NCBI RefSeq assembly: GCF_003841485.1
Contig: NZ_REFY01000003.1
Coordinates: 310,001-374,000 of the forward strand
Length of the DNA stretch: 64,000 bases
Origin: Natrarchaeobius halalkaliphilus
GTDB taxonomy: Archaea; Halobacteriota; Halobacteria; Halobacteriales; Natrialbaceae
Direction: 5' to 3'
Position 1 is the stretch's first letter; the number at the start of each line of letters is the position of its first letter. This document shows, in pieces, positions 34,205 through 42,428 of this stretch. Made by a program: the position numbers and the translations under genes. The notes below the pieces were generated by a model that was not told the origin of the DNA, ran no database searches, and saw only the letters and a list, made by a program, of their open reading frames with translations.

Positions 34205-35317
34205 TTAGTCCTCCGTGGTCTCTGGTTCGAGCGATTCCAGGAATCGCTGATCGATGATCGTTGCCTCGACGGTTCTATTCCTGACTTCGACGTCGACCGA
34301 CGTGCCCTCGTCGGCGTACGACGAATCGACGTATCCGAGCGCGATCGGCCGTTCGAACGTCGGACTCAGCGTCCCGCTCGTGACGTGACCGATCTCGTTA
34401 CCGTCGACTTCGATCGGATAGCCGGTTCGGGCGATCGATCGTCCCTCGACGCGAAGGCCGACCAGCGTCTCGTCGACGCCGTTTTCGTTCTGTTCGCGCA
34501 GGGATTCCTGTCCGACGAACTCCGGCTTCTCGAGGTCGACGACGAACCCGAGTCCGGCCTCGAGCGGTGTTCGGGGTTCGGTCTCCGGATCGAAGTCCTG
34601 GCCGGACAGCAACAGTCCGGCCTCGAGTCGAAGCGTGTTCCGAGCGCCGAGCCCGCAGGGTTGAACGCCGTCGAACGCGTTCCAGACCGCGGTCGATTCT
34701 GCGGACGGGAAGAAGATTTCGACCCCGTCCTCGCCGGTGTATCCGGTTCGTGCGACGAGACAGTCCACGCCGTCGATCTCCGTGCGCATCGAGGAAAACC
34801 TGGAGAGATCCGCAACCGAACCCGTGCCAATCGAATCGACCGTCTCGATGGCGCCGGGGCCCTGGATAGCGACCAGTCCCGTCTCCATCGTCCGATCCTC
34901 GACGGTGACCGACAGCTCGCGTCTCGAGGCCGTTGAAGACCATCGATCGACCATCTGTGTCCCGTGGCCCGCGTTCGGAACGAACAGATAGCCCTCCCGA
35001 TCGGGGTATCGATAGATGACGATGTCATCGATAATGACGCCGTCACTGTCGAGAATGCACGAATACTGTGCGTCGCCGTCCTCCAGCGTTCGAACGTCGT
35101 TCGTCGTCAGGATATTCATCAGTTCGGTCGCATCCGGTCCACTGACCGAGACCTCGCTCATGTGACTGACGTCGAAGATTCCGACCGCGTTCCGGACGGC
35201 AGCATGCTCGGTTCGAATAGAGTCGAACGTGACTGGCATCTCCCACCCGCCGAAGTCGGTGAAGTCCGCTCCAGCGGACTGATGAACCTGCGAAAGTGGC
35301 GGCTTTTGTAACGACAC
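34205..35317 (-). CDS. gcvT: Glycine cleavage system aminomethyltransferase (T-protein)
   Basis: The 370-residue product has the T-protein features [29 protein letters not shown], the [13 protein letters not shown] motif and the C-terminal barrel. It releases ammonia and forms methylene-tetrahydrofolate from the aminomethyl-H-protein. A GTG at 35317 is chosen as the start: the following MSLQKPPL is the usual N-terminus, and a TATA element is centred 27 bp upstream. A longer open frame reaching 35410 would run through that promoter and is rejected. This is the first gene of the gcvT-H-PA-PB operon. Confidence 0.94.
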   Translation of the reverse strand: MSLQKPPLSQVHQSAGADFTDFGGWEMPVTFDSIRTEHAAVRNAVGIFDVSHMSEVSVSGPDATELMNILTTNDVRTLEDGDAQYSCILDSDGVIIDDIVIYRYPDREGYLFVPNAGHGTQMVDRWSSTASRRELSVTVEDRTMETGLVAIQGPGAIETVDSIGTGSVADLSRFSSMRTEIDGVDCLVARTGYTGEDGVEIFFPSAESTAVWNAFDGVQPCGLGARNTLRLEAGLLLSGQDFDPETEPRTPLEAGLGFVVDLEKPEFVGQESLREQNENGVDETLVGLRVEGRSIARTGYPIEVDGNEIGHVTSGTLSPTFERPIALGYVDSSYADEGTSVDVEVRNRTVEATIIDQRFLESLEPETTED

Positions 35318-35337
35318 ATCTACTTCATACCGGTAGC

Positions 35338-35350
35338 CGATTAAATAGAT
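35338..35350 (-). promoter_or_regulatory. Promoter of the glycine cleavage operon
   Basis: On the minus strand the sequence ATCTATTTAATCG holds a TATTTAA box centred about 27 bp before the GTG start of gcvT, implying a leaderless or nearly leaderless transcript. The tandem repeat at 35471-35547 is about 120-200 bp further upstream. Confidence 0.6.
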
Positions 35351-35470
35351 TTCCCTGTGTGCGAGATATGGGACGGTCACCACGGTGTCCCACTGATCGA
35401 CGGAAGTCATCGCGGGCTACTGGCCGTCAGTACATCAGCCGACCGCACGGCCCACGCGCGGGCGAACACT

Positions 35471-35547
35471 CACCCCATCGGTTCAGTACCACCCCATCGG
35501 TTCAGTACCACCCCATCGGTTCAGTACCCGCATTCGGAATTCAGTAC
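35471..35547. repeat. 19-bp direct repeat, three exact copies plus one degenerate, overlapping the ilvA stop codon
   Basis: Three exact copies of CACCCCATCGGTTCAGTAC occupy 35471-35489, 35490-35508 and 35509-35527 with no spacer. A fourth, diverged unit (35528-35547) ends in the same TTCAGTAC and contains the stop codon of the threonine ammonia-lyase gene. Read in that gene's direction, each unit begins GTACTGA, repeating its last codon and stop. The array is also 150 bp upstream of the gcvT start. There are no spacers, so it is not a CRISPR. Confidence 0.9.
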
Positions 35548-36770
35548 TCGCCCTCGCCACAGGTGCGCACGTCGTATCCCATCTCTCGAATCGACTCGAC
35601 GATTCGCTCCGTCTGATCGGATCCACTCGTCTCGATTCGAAACTGGAGATACGCGTCCCCGACGTCCAGGTCTTTGGCCGAGCGTTCGTGACTCACGTCG
35701 GAAATGTTCGCGCCGTGGTCGCCAATGGCCTCCGAAATCCGGTTCATCTCTCCCGGTTGGTCGACGATCTGGACCCGCAACCGGACGAGTTGGTCTCGGT
35801 GTGTGAGTCCGTGCGTGAGTACCGTCTGAAGATCGGTCATGCTCAGATTGCCACCACAGAGCAGCGGGACGACGACCTCTCCCTCGACGTCTAGCTGACC
35901 ACTACGGAGCGCTGCCACGGAGATCGCCCCTGCCCCTTCGACCATCTGTTTGGTTCGCTCGAGCAAGAACAACACGCTCTCTGCGATTTCGGTATCCGTA
36001 ACGGTGATGACGTCGTCGACGTACTCCGTGATGAGCTGGTAGGTCAGATCGGAGATTCCGCCGGTCGCGATCCCGTCTGCGATCGTCTGTACCGACTCTC
36101 GAGTCCGTGGAGCACCCGCTTCGAGGCTCTCTGGAACGGTCGCGGCTCCGTCGGCCTGAACGCCGATTATTCGGGTTTCCGGCGAACGCTCACCGATCGC
36201 GGTCGCGATTCCGCCGATCAGTCCGCCGCCACCGATCGGGACGATCACGGTATCGACGTCTGGAACCTGCTCGATGATCTCCAGCCCGAGCGTTCCCTGT
36301 CCGGCGACGATGTCCGGATCGTCGTAGGCGTGGACGAAGACGCTATCGTCGTCGGCGATCGACTTCGCATAGCCCATCGCGTCGCGAAACGTCTTTCCGT
36401 GAAGGTCGACCGTCCCACCGTACCCCTTCGTTGCGTCGATCTTCGCTTGCGGTGCGTTCTTCGGCATCACGATCGTCGAGTCCAGACCGGCTTTCGTCGC
36501 GGCGAGTGCAACACCCTGTGCGTGGTTTCCCGCACTCGCCGCGATGACGTCCGTCCGGTCGGTGCCGGACTCGGTGAGCTTCGTCAGCTTGTTGTACGCA
36601 CCTCGCGTCTTGAACGAACCGGTTCGCTGGAGGTGTTCCATCTTGAGCCGAACGTCCGCTCCGACCTCCGAATCGAGCGTTCGACTCGTCTCGATCGGCG
36701 TCACGCGAACGACGTCGTCGTCGTCACATCGGTTCTGAGCCCGTCGAATGTCGGATATAGTCACGGTCAT
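35541..36770 (-). CDS. ilvA: Threonine ammonia-lyase (threonine dehydratase) with C-terminal ACT domain
   Basis: The 409-residue product has the fold-type II PLP domain: PLP-lysine region LQRTGSFKTRGAYNKL, ASAGNHAQGVA and the glycine-rich phosphate loop IVPIGGGGLIGGIA. An ACT regulatory domain follows from about residue 330 (VQIVDQPGEMNRISEAIGD). It converts threonine to 2-oxobutyrate and ammonia and may also deaminate serine. The single ACT domain is typical of the shorter, TdcB-like or archaeal form, so the role may be catabolic, biosynthetic for isoleucine, or both. The next genes in the same direction are the glycine cleavage operon, and RidA is nearby to handle the enamine intermediate. 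Confidence 0.94.
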   Translation of the reverse strand: MTVTISDIRRAQNRCDDDDVVRVTPIETSRTLDSEVGADVRLKMEHLQRTGSFKTRGAYNKLTKLTESGTDRTDVIAASAGNHAQGVALAATKAGLDSTIVMPKNAPQAKIDATKGYGGTVDLHGKTFRDAMGYAKSIADDDSVFVHAYDDPDIVAGQGTLGLEIIEQVPDVDTVIVPIGGGGLIGGIATAIGERSPETRIIGVQADGAATVPESLEAGAPRTRESVQTIADGIATGGISDLTYQLITEYVDDVITVTDTEIAESVLFLLERTKQMVEGAGAISVAALRSGQLDVEGEVVVPLLCGGNLSMTDLQTVLTHGLTHRDQLVRLRVQIVDQPGEMNRISEAIGDHGANISDVSHERSAKDLDVGDAYLQFRIETSGSDQTERIVESIREMGYDVRTCGEGEY

Positions 36771-37045
36771 ATCTCTGAGTTACTCGCAGTTGTACACCAT
36801 CCCAGTGGGCCGCCCGAGCGTGGGATCTGGCGCGGTTCACACCGACCGCCCACCAGTCCTCGTTCGAGGTGTTCCTCTGGAGGATATCCCCTCAGTCCTA
36901 TTATAGCTACGGGTACGATAGCCATCGCAGGCGAGGGGACGCGCGATCCACGAGCGCTGCGACCAGCCGATAAACCGTCGTGATCGCCAGTGTAGCTCAG
37001 TCTCGGAGCCGTCCGCCCTCGATCGAACCGACCGAACACGCGTTA

Positions 37046-37061
37046 TTCCCACAATAGGGAA
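37046..37061. promoter_or_regulatory. Palindrome TTCCC-N6-GGGAA, candidate IclR operator
   Basis: TTCCCACAATAGGGAA has perfect 5-bp arms. A related TCCCCACAATCGGAA is at 37221-37235, closer to the regulator promoter, and two CCCATATTGGGA palindromes lie at 6224-6238 and 6561-6583. Proximity to the IclR-type gene suggests autoregulation (inference). Confidence 0.45.
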
Positions 37062-37220
37062 ACTATTTGATCGACGAATATGATTCCCCAAGGAGATAGT
37101 TAATAAATACGGTGTAGAATTGATTGCCGACCAGTGAATGACTATTATCCAGAAAGAGTGGATATTTCACGAAATAGCAAACCTATTCTGCGCTATCGTA
37201 CTATTCATTCATATTAGTAA

Positions 37221-37235
37221 TCCCCACAATCGGAA
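37221..37235. promoter_or_regulatory. Degenerate TCCCC-ACAAT-CGGAA site upstream of the IclR-type gene
   Basis: TCCCCACAATCGGAA shares CCCACAAT with the palindrome at 37046-37061 and lies about 45 bp upstream of the TATA element of the regulator gene, a position suited to autoregulation. Confidence 0.35.
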
Positions 37236-37307
37236 CCGGGCTCCGGTGACGATCTCGAGTCCTCGAGTTCAGGTAACTTTATAGGAGAGATTATCCACAC
37301 TAGAGCT

Positions 37308-38066
37308 ATGAGCGCCACCGACGGTGGGGACACGCGAAAGACCACGAAAACTTCACTCGCCGTAGTCGAGGCAATCAACGAACTCGATGGCGCGACGCTG
37401 TCGGAACTGGCGGATCACACCGGTCTCGCGACCAGTACGCTGCATACCCATCTCCGAACGCTCGAGGAGACGGAGTACGTCACTCGGATCGACAATACTT
37501 ATCAGCTCGGGTTGAAACTTTTCTACCTTGGGGAAAACGCCCGGCGGCGGGACTCGAGATACACCCTGGCGAAAGAGAAAGCGTTCCGGCTGGCAAATCA
37601 GGTGAGCGAGGAGGTGAACTTCGCGGTCGAGGAGTACGGTCGGTCGATCATGCTGTTCGACGAGACGCCGTCGCCGTCGGATACCGGCTTTCAGGTCGGT
37701 CGGTACTTCCACATGCACAGTTCTGCCAGCGGGAAAGCGATGCTCGCTGAGTATTCCGAACAGCGCGTCGACGAGATTATCGACAAGTGGGGGTTGCCGA
37801 AGTACACCGAGAACACGATTACCGACATAGACGAACTCCGGGGCGAACTCGAGACGATCCGGGAGCAGGGGTATGCGGTAAATCAACAGGAGGAACTGGA
37901 AGGTCTTCATTCGGTCGCGATGGTGATCAACAACCCCGACGGCTCGGTGTTTGGCTCGCTGGACGTTTCGGGGCCGCCGTACCGGCTGCCGGAAGACCAC
38001 GAAATCGCAGCCCAGCTTCAGCCGGTCGTCGAGGAACTCGAATCCGAGCTGGAAGACGCCGGTTGA
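37308..38066 (+). CDS. IclR-family transcriptional regulator
   Basis: The 252-residue product has an N-terminal winged helix-turn-helix (about 15-75, with TLSELADHTGLATSTLHTHLRTL) and a C-terminal IclR effector domain (about 85-250) with SSASGKAMLAEYSEQRVDEII and HSVAMVINNPDGSVFGSLDVSGP. Haloarchaeal IclR proteins often control sugar or amino-acid catabolism as activators or repressors. It sits at the right end of the catabolic island, divergent from ilvA, and its own upstream region carries candidate operators similar to those at the left end. Its effector may be a pathway metabolite (inference). Confidence 0.93.
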   Translation: MSATDGGDTRKTTKTSLAVVEAINELDGATLSELADHTGLATSTLHTHLRTLEETEYVTRIDNTYQLGLKLFYLGENARRRDSRYTLAKEKAFRLANQVSEEVNFAVEEYGRSIMLFDETPSPSDTGFQVGRYFHMHSSASGKAMLAEYSEQRVDEIIDKWGLPKYTENTITDIDELRGELETIREQGYAVNQQEELEGLHSVAMVINNPDGSVFGSLDVSGPPYRLPEDHEIAAQLQPVVEELESELEDAG

Positions 38067-38738
38067 CTGCGGCCCGCGAGTGTCACTCGAGCGCGTCAGT
38101 ATACAACCGTACATTCGTAATAGAAGCAACGAGCACCGATCGTGTTCCGATAGAATCACGCATACATATTTACTCAACAGGTATTATATATATGTTATAT
38201 CTTGCGCATCCCCATCGCTCGATACCGGAGACCGAGACCGTGAAATGTGATGTGAACTACTCAGAACTGATGGTACAAAAGAAGTCCAAATCGCGTTTAA
38301 TGCATCGTGTTATTGAGATACAAGCTTCAGTCACGATAATATCCCGTCAATCGTCCATATATTTCTCGAGTTCGCGTACCGTCCTCGTGGTTTGGCGATT
38401 CTACAGCACACGTGTGTTCGATCTCGTAAGGTCTATAACAGCCGTTCCAGGCGGTATGTCCGTCTTATGGAACTACGACTCCAACAGACGGTGGCTGAAC
38501 AAAGTGGCGTGGATCGGTTCCGCTGGAATACCATCAGCCTGGAACTCCTCGTTCCGAACCGTCATATCGATCGAACGTGGGCGATCGAGATCAAGTCTAA
38601 ATAAATAGGAATTCCCAATAATATCTGAATTATTATCATTATACGGGCTGATTGGTCTCAGTATACACAGTCAGTTCTTCGACGGTTTCCTCGTATACGC
38701 GTCGGCGTGACAAAAAGCGGACCCGCACTCGAGCGATC
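38067..38738. other. Gene-free AT-rich intergenic region at the right border of the island
   Basis: About 670 bp with TATA-like runs (for example TATTATATATATGTTATA near 38181-38198), one open frame of about 70 codons near 38392-38604 without haloarchaeal composition, and a half-site-like AATTCCCAATAATA near 38611. No recognisable gene, repeat or RNA. Together with the similar stretch at 5886-6774 it brackets the lower-GC region. Confidence 0.5.
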
Positions 38739-39932
38739 TCAGTTGGTCGTGATGACTTCGATCACGTCGCGCGGTTCGACCTCGTAGTCCTTCCCCAACT
38801 GTCGGTTGGATCGACAGTCGATGGCGTGGAGGAAGCCGTCACCGATGTCAGAGTGGAGGCTGTAGGCGAAATCCTCGGCGGTAGCGTTCGGCGGGACCAG
38901 ATAACAGTCGGGGAGGACCTCGCCGCGTTCGTTTCCGAGCCCGTTCGCGCCGCCGGGGAACACCGGTTTCACGCCCAGAACGTCGAACAAGGCCGTCTCG
39001 AGGGCCGCCTGGACGCCGGTCGCGCCGTACGTCGCGAGGAACTCTCGGATTTGCTCGAGTCCCTGGGTCTGTTCGCCCGAAACGTCGCCCGTAATCTCGA
39101 AGTCCGAATCGCCGGGCCGGTAGTCGACGACGCCGGCCTTGTCGGCGGATTTCAGTGCCTTCTCGGCGTGGGCGCTACAGGGGACGATCGTCAGGTGATC
39201 GTAGTCGGAGTCGGACGTGATCTCCTCGTAGTTTTCCTGGGCCTCGGTCGTGTCCATCTTGTTTGCGGCGATCACCATCGGCTTGGTTTCGGTTCGAATT
39301 TCCCGGGCGAGGGCGAGTTTCGCCTCCGGGTCCCACTCCTCGGGGTCGAAGCCGACGTCGGTTCGACGGATGAGGCGCTTGATCTCGTCTTCGTTCGTCT
39401 TGAAGGCGCTCATCTGCGTTGCGAGTTCCTCCTCGATGGCGTCGTCTTCGGTGGTGTAACCCGACTCGTAGCGTTCGATCCCTTTCTCTAAGACGCCGAG
39501 GTACCACTGGTCGAGTTCTTCCTCCAGAAAGGCGATATCGTCGCGCGGATCGTGATCCTCGGTTGGTTCACCCTCGAGATCGGTTTCACCGGAAAAGTCG
39601 ACGACGTGAATGAGAACGTCGGTTTCGTTCAGATCCGAGAGGAACTGGTTTCCGAGGCCGTTCCCTTCGTGTGCGCCGGGGATTAACCCGGCGACGTCGA
39701 CGAGTTTCGTGGGGACGAATCGGGTGCCGTCGTCGCAGTAGCCGACGTTCGGCGTACACTGCTCGTCGAACTCGGGCGCTGCACACTCGACGCGGACGTA
39801 GGCCTCACCGACGCTGGGATCGATCGTCGTGAACGGGTAGGCCCCTTCGGGAACGTCGTTCATCGTCGCCGCATTGAAAAAGGAGGACTTGCCGACGGAC
39901 GGTTTGCCGACGAGTCCGATTCGATGACTCAT
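38739..39932 (-). CDS. ychF: YchF-family translation-associated ATPase/GTPase
   Basis: The 397-residue product has G1 GLVGKPSVGKSSFFNAA, G3 DVAGLIPGAHEGNGLG, and the NKMD-type G4 (AANKMD), followed by a C-terminal TGS-like domain (DCRSNRQLGKDYEVEPRDVIEV). It is a complete archaeal member of the Obg-related P-loop family, which binds ribosomes and in bacteria hydrolyses ATP. It is a housekeeping gene and marks the return to core chromosome to the right of the island. Confidence 0.93.
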   Translation of the reverse strand: MSHRIGLVGKPSVGKSSFFNAATMNDVPEGAYPFTTIDPSVGEAYVRVECAAPEFDEQCTPNVGYCDDGTRFVPTKLVDVAGLIPGAHEGNGLGNQFLSDLNETDVLIHVVDFSGETDLEGEPTEDHDPRDDIAFLEEELDQWYLGVLEKGIERYESGYTTEDDAIEEELATQMSAFKTNEDEIKRLIRRTDVGFDPEEWDPEAKLALAREIRTETKPMVIAANKMDTTEAQENYEEITSDSDYDHLTIVPCSAHAEKALKSADKAGVVDYRPGDSDFEITGDVSGEQTQGLEQIREFLATYGATGVQAALETALFDVLGVKPVFPGGANGLGNERGEVLPDCYLVPPNATAEDFAYSLHSDIGDGFLHAIDCRSNRQLGKDYEVEPRDVIEVITTN

Positions 39933-40123
39933 TGCTCACGTTCTGCGAGGGGGACCTATACGGGTTACTGTCTTCGCCTCCAGTGCGGCGTGTTCACTCC
40001 CCACGCTCGGATTCGAACGGAGGGCGCGGACGAATTCGCTCTATAATCTATCGACCCTCCGTACTGTAATCAGATCGTGACAGTCAGGCGGACGTATTTA
40101 TAACAGTTCGTGGAGGTACCGGT

Positions 40124-40432
40124 ATGGACTCGAACGGTGATCCAACTCCCGGATCGGTCGTCGCGGGGCTACACCCTCGTTTCGCAGCCGGTGGCCGCGA
40201 ACACGTCAGCGAGAACGAAGACTCGAGCGACGAACTCGATGCCGGCGTCGTCCGCTGTGGAACGTGCGGATCGACGATCGGGCTACGAGAGTATCGACTG
40301 ACCGTGATCGTTAGCGAGGACTCGACAGCGATCGAACACCACTACTGCAGCGACACCTGTCTTCCCGACCGGGGAGAGAGTGAGCGAGCGGACCGATCGT
40401 CGTCGTCAGAGGACTGGTCGTACTGTCGGTAA
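40124..40432 (+). CDS. Small hypothetical protein with two CxxC-type motifs
   Basis: The 102-residue acidic product has a putative zinc-binding region formed by RCGTCGSTIG and HYCSDTCLP, about 30 residues apart. The ends are serine- and acid-rich and probably disordered. I recognise no named family; similar small zinc-finger proteins are frequent in haloarchaea. Expression is supported by a TATA box (TATTTATAA, 40095-40103) about 25 bp upstream and a GGAGGT near the ATG. Confidence 0.75.
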   Translation: MDSNGDPTPGSVVAGLHPRFAAGGREHVSENEDSSDELDAGVVRCGTCGSTIGLREYRLTVIVSEDSTAIEHHYCSDTCLPDRGESERADRSSSSEDWSYCR

Positions 40433-40493
40433 TCCCGCGGAGCTGATCGGTCGTCGGGGTCCGTGAAACCGGCCGACAGCCGCGATCGGCGCG

Positions 40494-40772
40494 CTATCCA
40501 ACGATCGCGCTCCAGCTCCAGCCGGCGATGGCGATGACGACGACAGCGAGGATCGCGAACACGCCCCACTGTTGTCCCTCCGTCCCAACTACCGGGGCGA
40601 AGAGATCGACGAGTCCCGTCGCCTGCAGTAGTCCGACGGCGAGCAACAGCGCCGCCAGTATCGAGACGACGGCGATGGCGATCCAGTTGCGGGCCATCCA
40701 GCGCCCCTCGCGCTCGGCTTCTTCTCTGTCCGTGGTCGGTTTCTCGGTCGGCTCTCGATCTGGTTCGGACAT
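40494..40772 (-). CDS. Small membrane protein with two transmembrane segments
   Basis: The 92-residue product has a charged N-terminal tail (about 25 residues), then hydrophobic segments WIAIAVVSILAALLLAVGLL and WGVFAILAVVVIAIAGWSW separated by a short loop. No family is recognised. It lies 90 bp downstream of the GGR-family gene in the same direction. Confidence 0.65.
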   Translation of the reverse strand: MSEPDREPTEKPTTDREEAEREGRWMARNWIAIAVVSILAALLLAVGLLQATGLVDLFAPVVGTEGQQWGVFAILAVVVIAIAGWSWSAIVG

Positions 40773-40862
40773 GCAAAGAGCTAGCGGGGAAGCGGAGGAA
40801 ACGGTTCTACCTGCAGGTTCCGGCCGCGGGGTCTCGGTCGCACACTCGACTCGGCTACGATT

Positions 40863-42350
40863 TCAGTACTTGTAGTCGCCAGGGGAGAGATCGAGAGCGT
40901 CGTAAAATTCCCGATCGATTCGGTCGCGTTCGGAGAGCCAGTCCTCGAAGGTCGAACGCTCTTCCGGATAGGCTTCGTACTGGTTTTCGTACGCAGAGAC
41001 GTAGGTCCGCGTCGTTCTGACGGAGCGAACGGCCTCGTATAGCTCACCCGTGCCCACGTCGAGCGCGTCGAAGCTGCCCCTCCGATACTCCGAAACGAAA
41101 TTCTTGAGGACCCCGGTCCCCACGAGGGCCTTGCTTTTGAGACTGTCCACTTTCGTGGAGGTGCCGACGATTTCCCGAAGCTCCCGTTCGGGAAGCAACG
41201 CGGTGACGGCCCGGAGAACGTTCACCTCGATGGAACTCGCGGCGACGTTGTAGGCGTCCCACGAGGCGAGTTTCGCCGCCTCTCCGTGTTCGCGGTACAG
41301 AAAGCGATTGTGCTCCCAGAGCCCGCTCTCGGAGACGTCCCCGTCTTCGATGGCCTGTGCGGCTGCGCGCCCGGCGGAGTACCCCGAGTACGCCGCGCCG
41401 CGGATTCCTTTGCCCGTGATCGGATGCGTCGTCCCCGCCGCGCCGCCCGCGGCCAGGTAGCCGGGAGCGACCATCGAATCCAGCGGCCGACGAAGCGCGA
41501 TCGCCGCCCCAAGCTTGTTTTTCCTCTCGAACCGGTCGGAGACCGTTGCATCCTGGTATTCGGGCCGGTTTTCGATGTCGCGGCGCAGGCGGTCCGCGAG
41601 CGGGATCGGCTCCGTGTTCATCTGGAAGCCAAGGCCGACGTTGATTTCCGTCGGCGTACGCGGGAAGTACCAGATGTACCCCATCCGTTCTAGGGGTTTG
41701 CCGACGATGGCGTTGTGATACTCCACCGGTTTTTCAGTCTCGATGATTTCGCGGTAGGCCGACCCGAAGTGTGTGTAGTGGGGCACCTCGAACGTCGGAT
41801 CACCGGACGTATCGAGTCCCTCGAAATCGATCATGTCCTGCAGGATCGACTGTGCGCCTGCGGCGTCGATCAACACGTCACACTCGTAGCTCACCGGATC
41901 GCCGTTTCGAATCGCGTCGACTCCGGTGACGCGATCGGTCTGGATCACCTCGTTGACCACCGTATCGTAGTGTTGCTCTGCTCCCCGGTCGGCCGCCTGC
42001 TCAAGAAGGCGCTGCCCGAACTCGTAGCGATCGATGACGTTGCTCCCCGTCTCGTAGGGCAGTACCTTCCGCACGCCGAGTTCCTCGTCCCAAAACTCGA
42101 TCTGATCGATGTTGTTGTCGACGAGGACGGACTCGTCGCCTGCGATCGCGTCCATGTCGATCGGACCGGGATAGTTCTTCGGATTCCGAGGGCTCTTCAT
42201 CGCGTCGCCACAGGCGATAAAACCACCCTCCTCGCGGGGTTTTCGCTCGAGTTGGACGACGTCGATTCCCTCGGCCGCCGCCGTTGCCGCCGCGAAACAG
42301 CCCGCTACCCCTCCCCCGACGACGACCACGCCGTACTGATTGCGCACCAT
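40863..42350 (-). CDS. Geranylgeranyl-reductase-family FAD-dependent oxidoreductase
   Basis: The 495-residue product starts with the FAD dinucleotide motif VVVVGGGVAGCFAAATA and carries GFIACGDAMKSP, YIWYFPRTPTEINVGLG and AAGTTHPITGKGIRGAAYSG, as seen in the digeranylgeranylglycerophospholipid/geranylgeranyl reductase family. In archaea these saturate isoprenoid chains of membrane lipids, quinones or related molecules. The exact substrate is unknown, since haloarchaea encode several paralogues. The FAD and substrate domains look full length. Confidence 0.86.
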   Translation of the reverse strand: MVRNQYGVVVVGGGVAGCFAAATAAAEGIDVVQLERKPREEGGFIACGDAMKSPRNPKNYPGPIDMDAIAGDESVLVDNNIDQIEFWDEELGVRKVLPYETGSNVIDRYEFGQRLLEQAADRGAEQHYDTVVNEVIQTDRVTGVDAIRNGDPVSYECDVLIDAAGAQSILQDMIDFEGLDTSGDPTFEVPHYTHFGSAYREIIETEKPVEYHNAIVGKPLERMGYIWYFPRTPTEINVGLGFQMNTEPIPLADRLRRDIENRPEYQDATVSDRFERKNKLGAAIALRRPLDSMVAPGYLAAGGAAGTTHPITGKGIRGAAYSGYSAGRAAAQAIEDGDVSESGLWEHNRFLYREHGEAAKLASWDAYNVAASSIEVNVLRAVTALLPERELREIVGTSTKVDSLKSKALVGTGVLKNFVSEYRRGSFDALDVGTGELYEAVRSVRTTRTYVSAYENQYEAYPEERSTFEDWLSERDRIDREFYDALDLSPGDYKY

Positions 42351-42428
42351 TGGGTACCGATCGTGTTTTGGGAAATACGGAACGTAACTCTTGCTCTTGG
42401 GGTGGTACCCCCGCAGTGAGTCGGTCGC

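Larger units (their letters stand above)
36771..37307. other. Intergenic regulatory region between ilvA and the IclR-type regulator
   Basis: About 540 bp without a gene, AT-rich towards the regulator. It contains the TTCCC palindromes annotated separately, an inverted repeat TATCCA-N7-TGGATA (37146-37164), a further TATCCA near 37292 and a plus-strand TATA (CTTTATAGG, 37277-37285) 27 bp before the regulator ATG. A minus-strand TATA-like CTATAATAGG near 36898-36907 could serve ilvA with a leader of about 100 bases. Confidence 0.55.

Noticed and set aside
35471-35547. Possible CRISPR array
   Set aside because: Units are directly adjacent without spacers and only three are exact; no cas gene in the window.
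36990-37025. GTAGCTCAG followed by GATCGAACC, resembling D- and T-arm parts of a tRNA
   Set aside because: The spacing is too short for an anticodon arm and no acceptor stem pairs; coincidental.
38392-38604. About 70-codon plus-strand frame in the right gene-free region
   Set aside because: No family, no start-site signal, and composition unlike the neighbouring genes.
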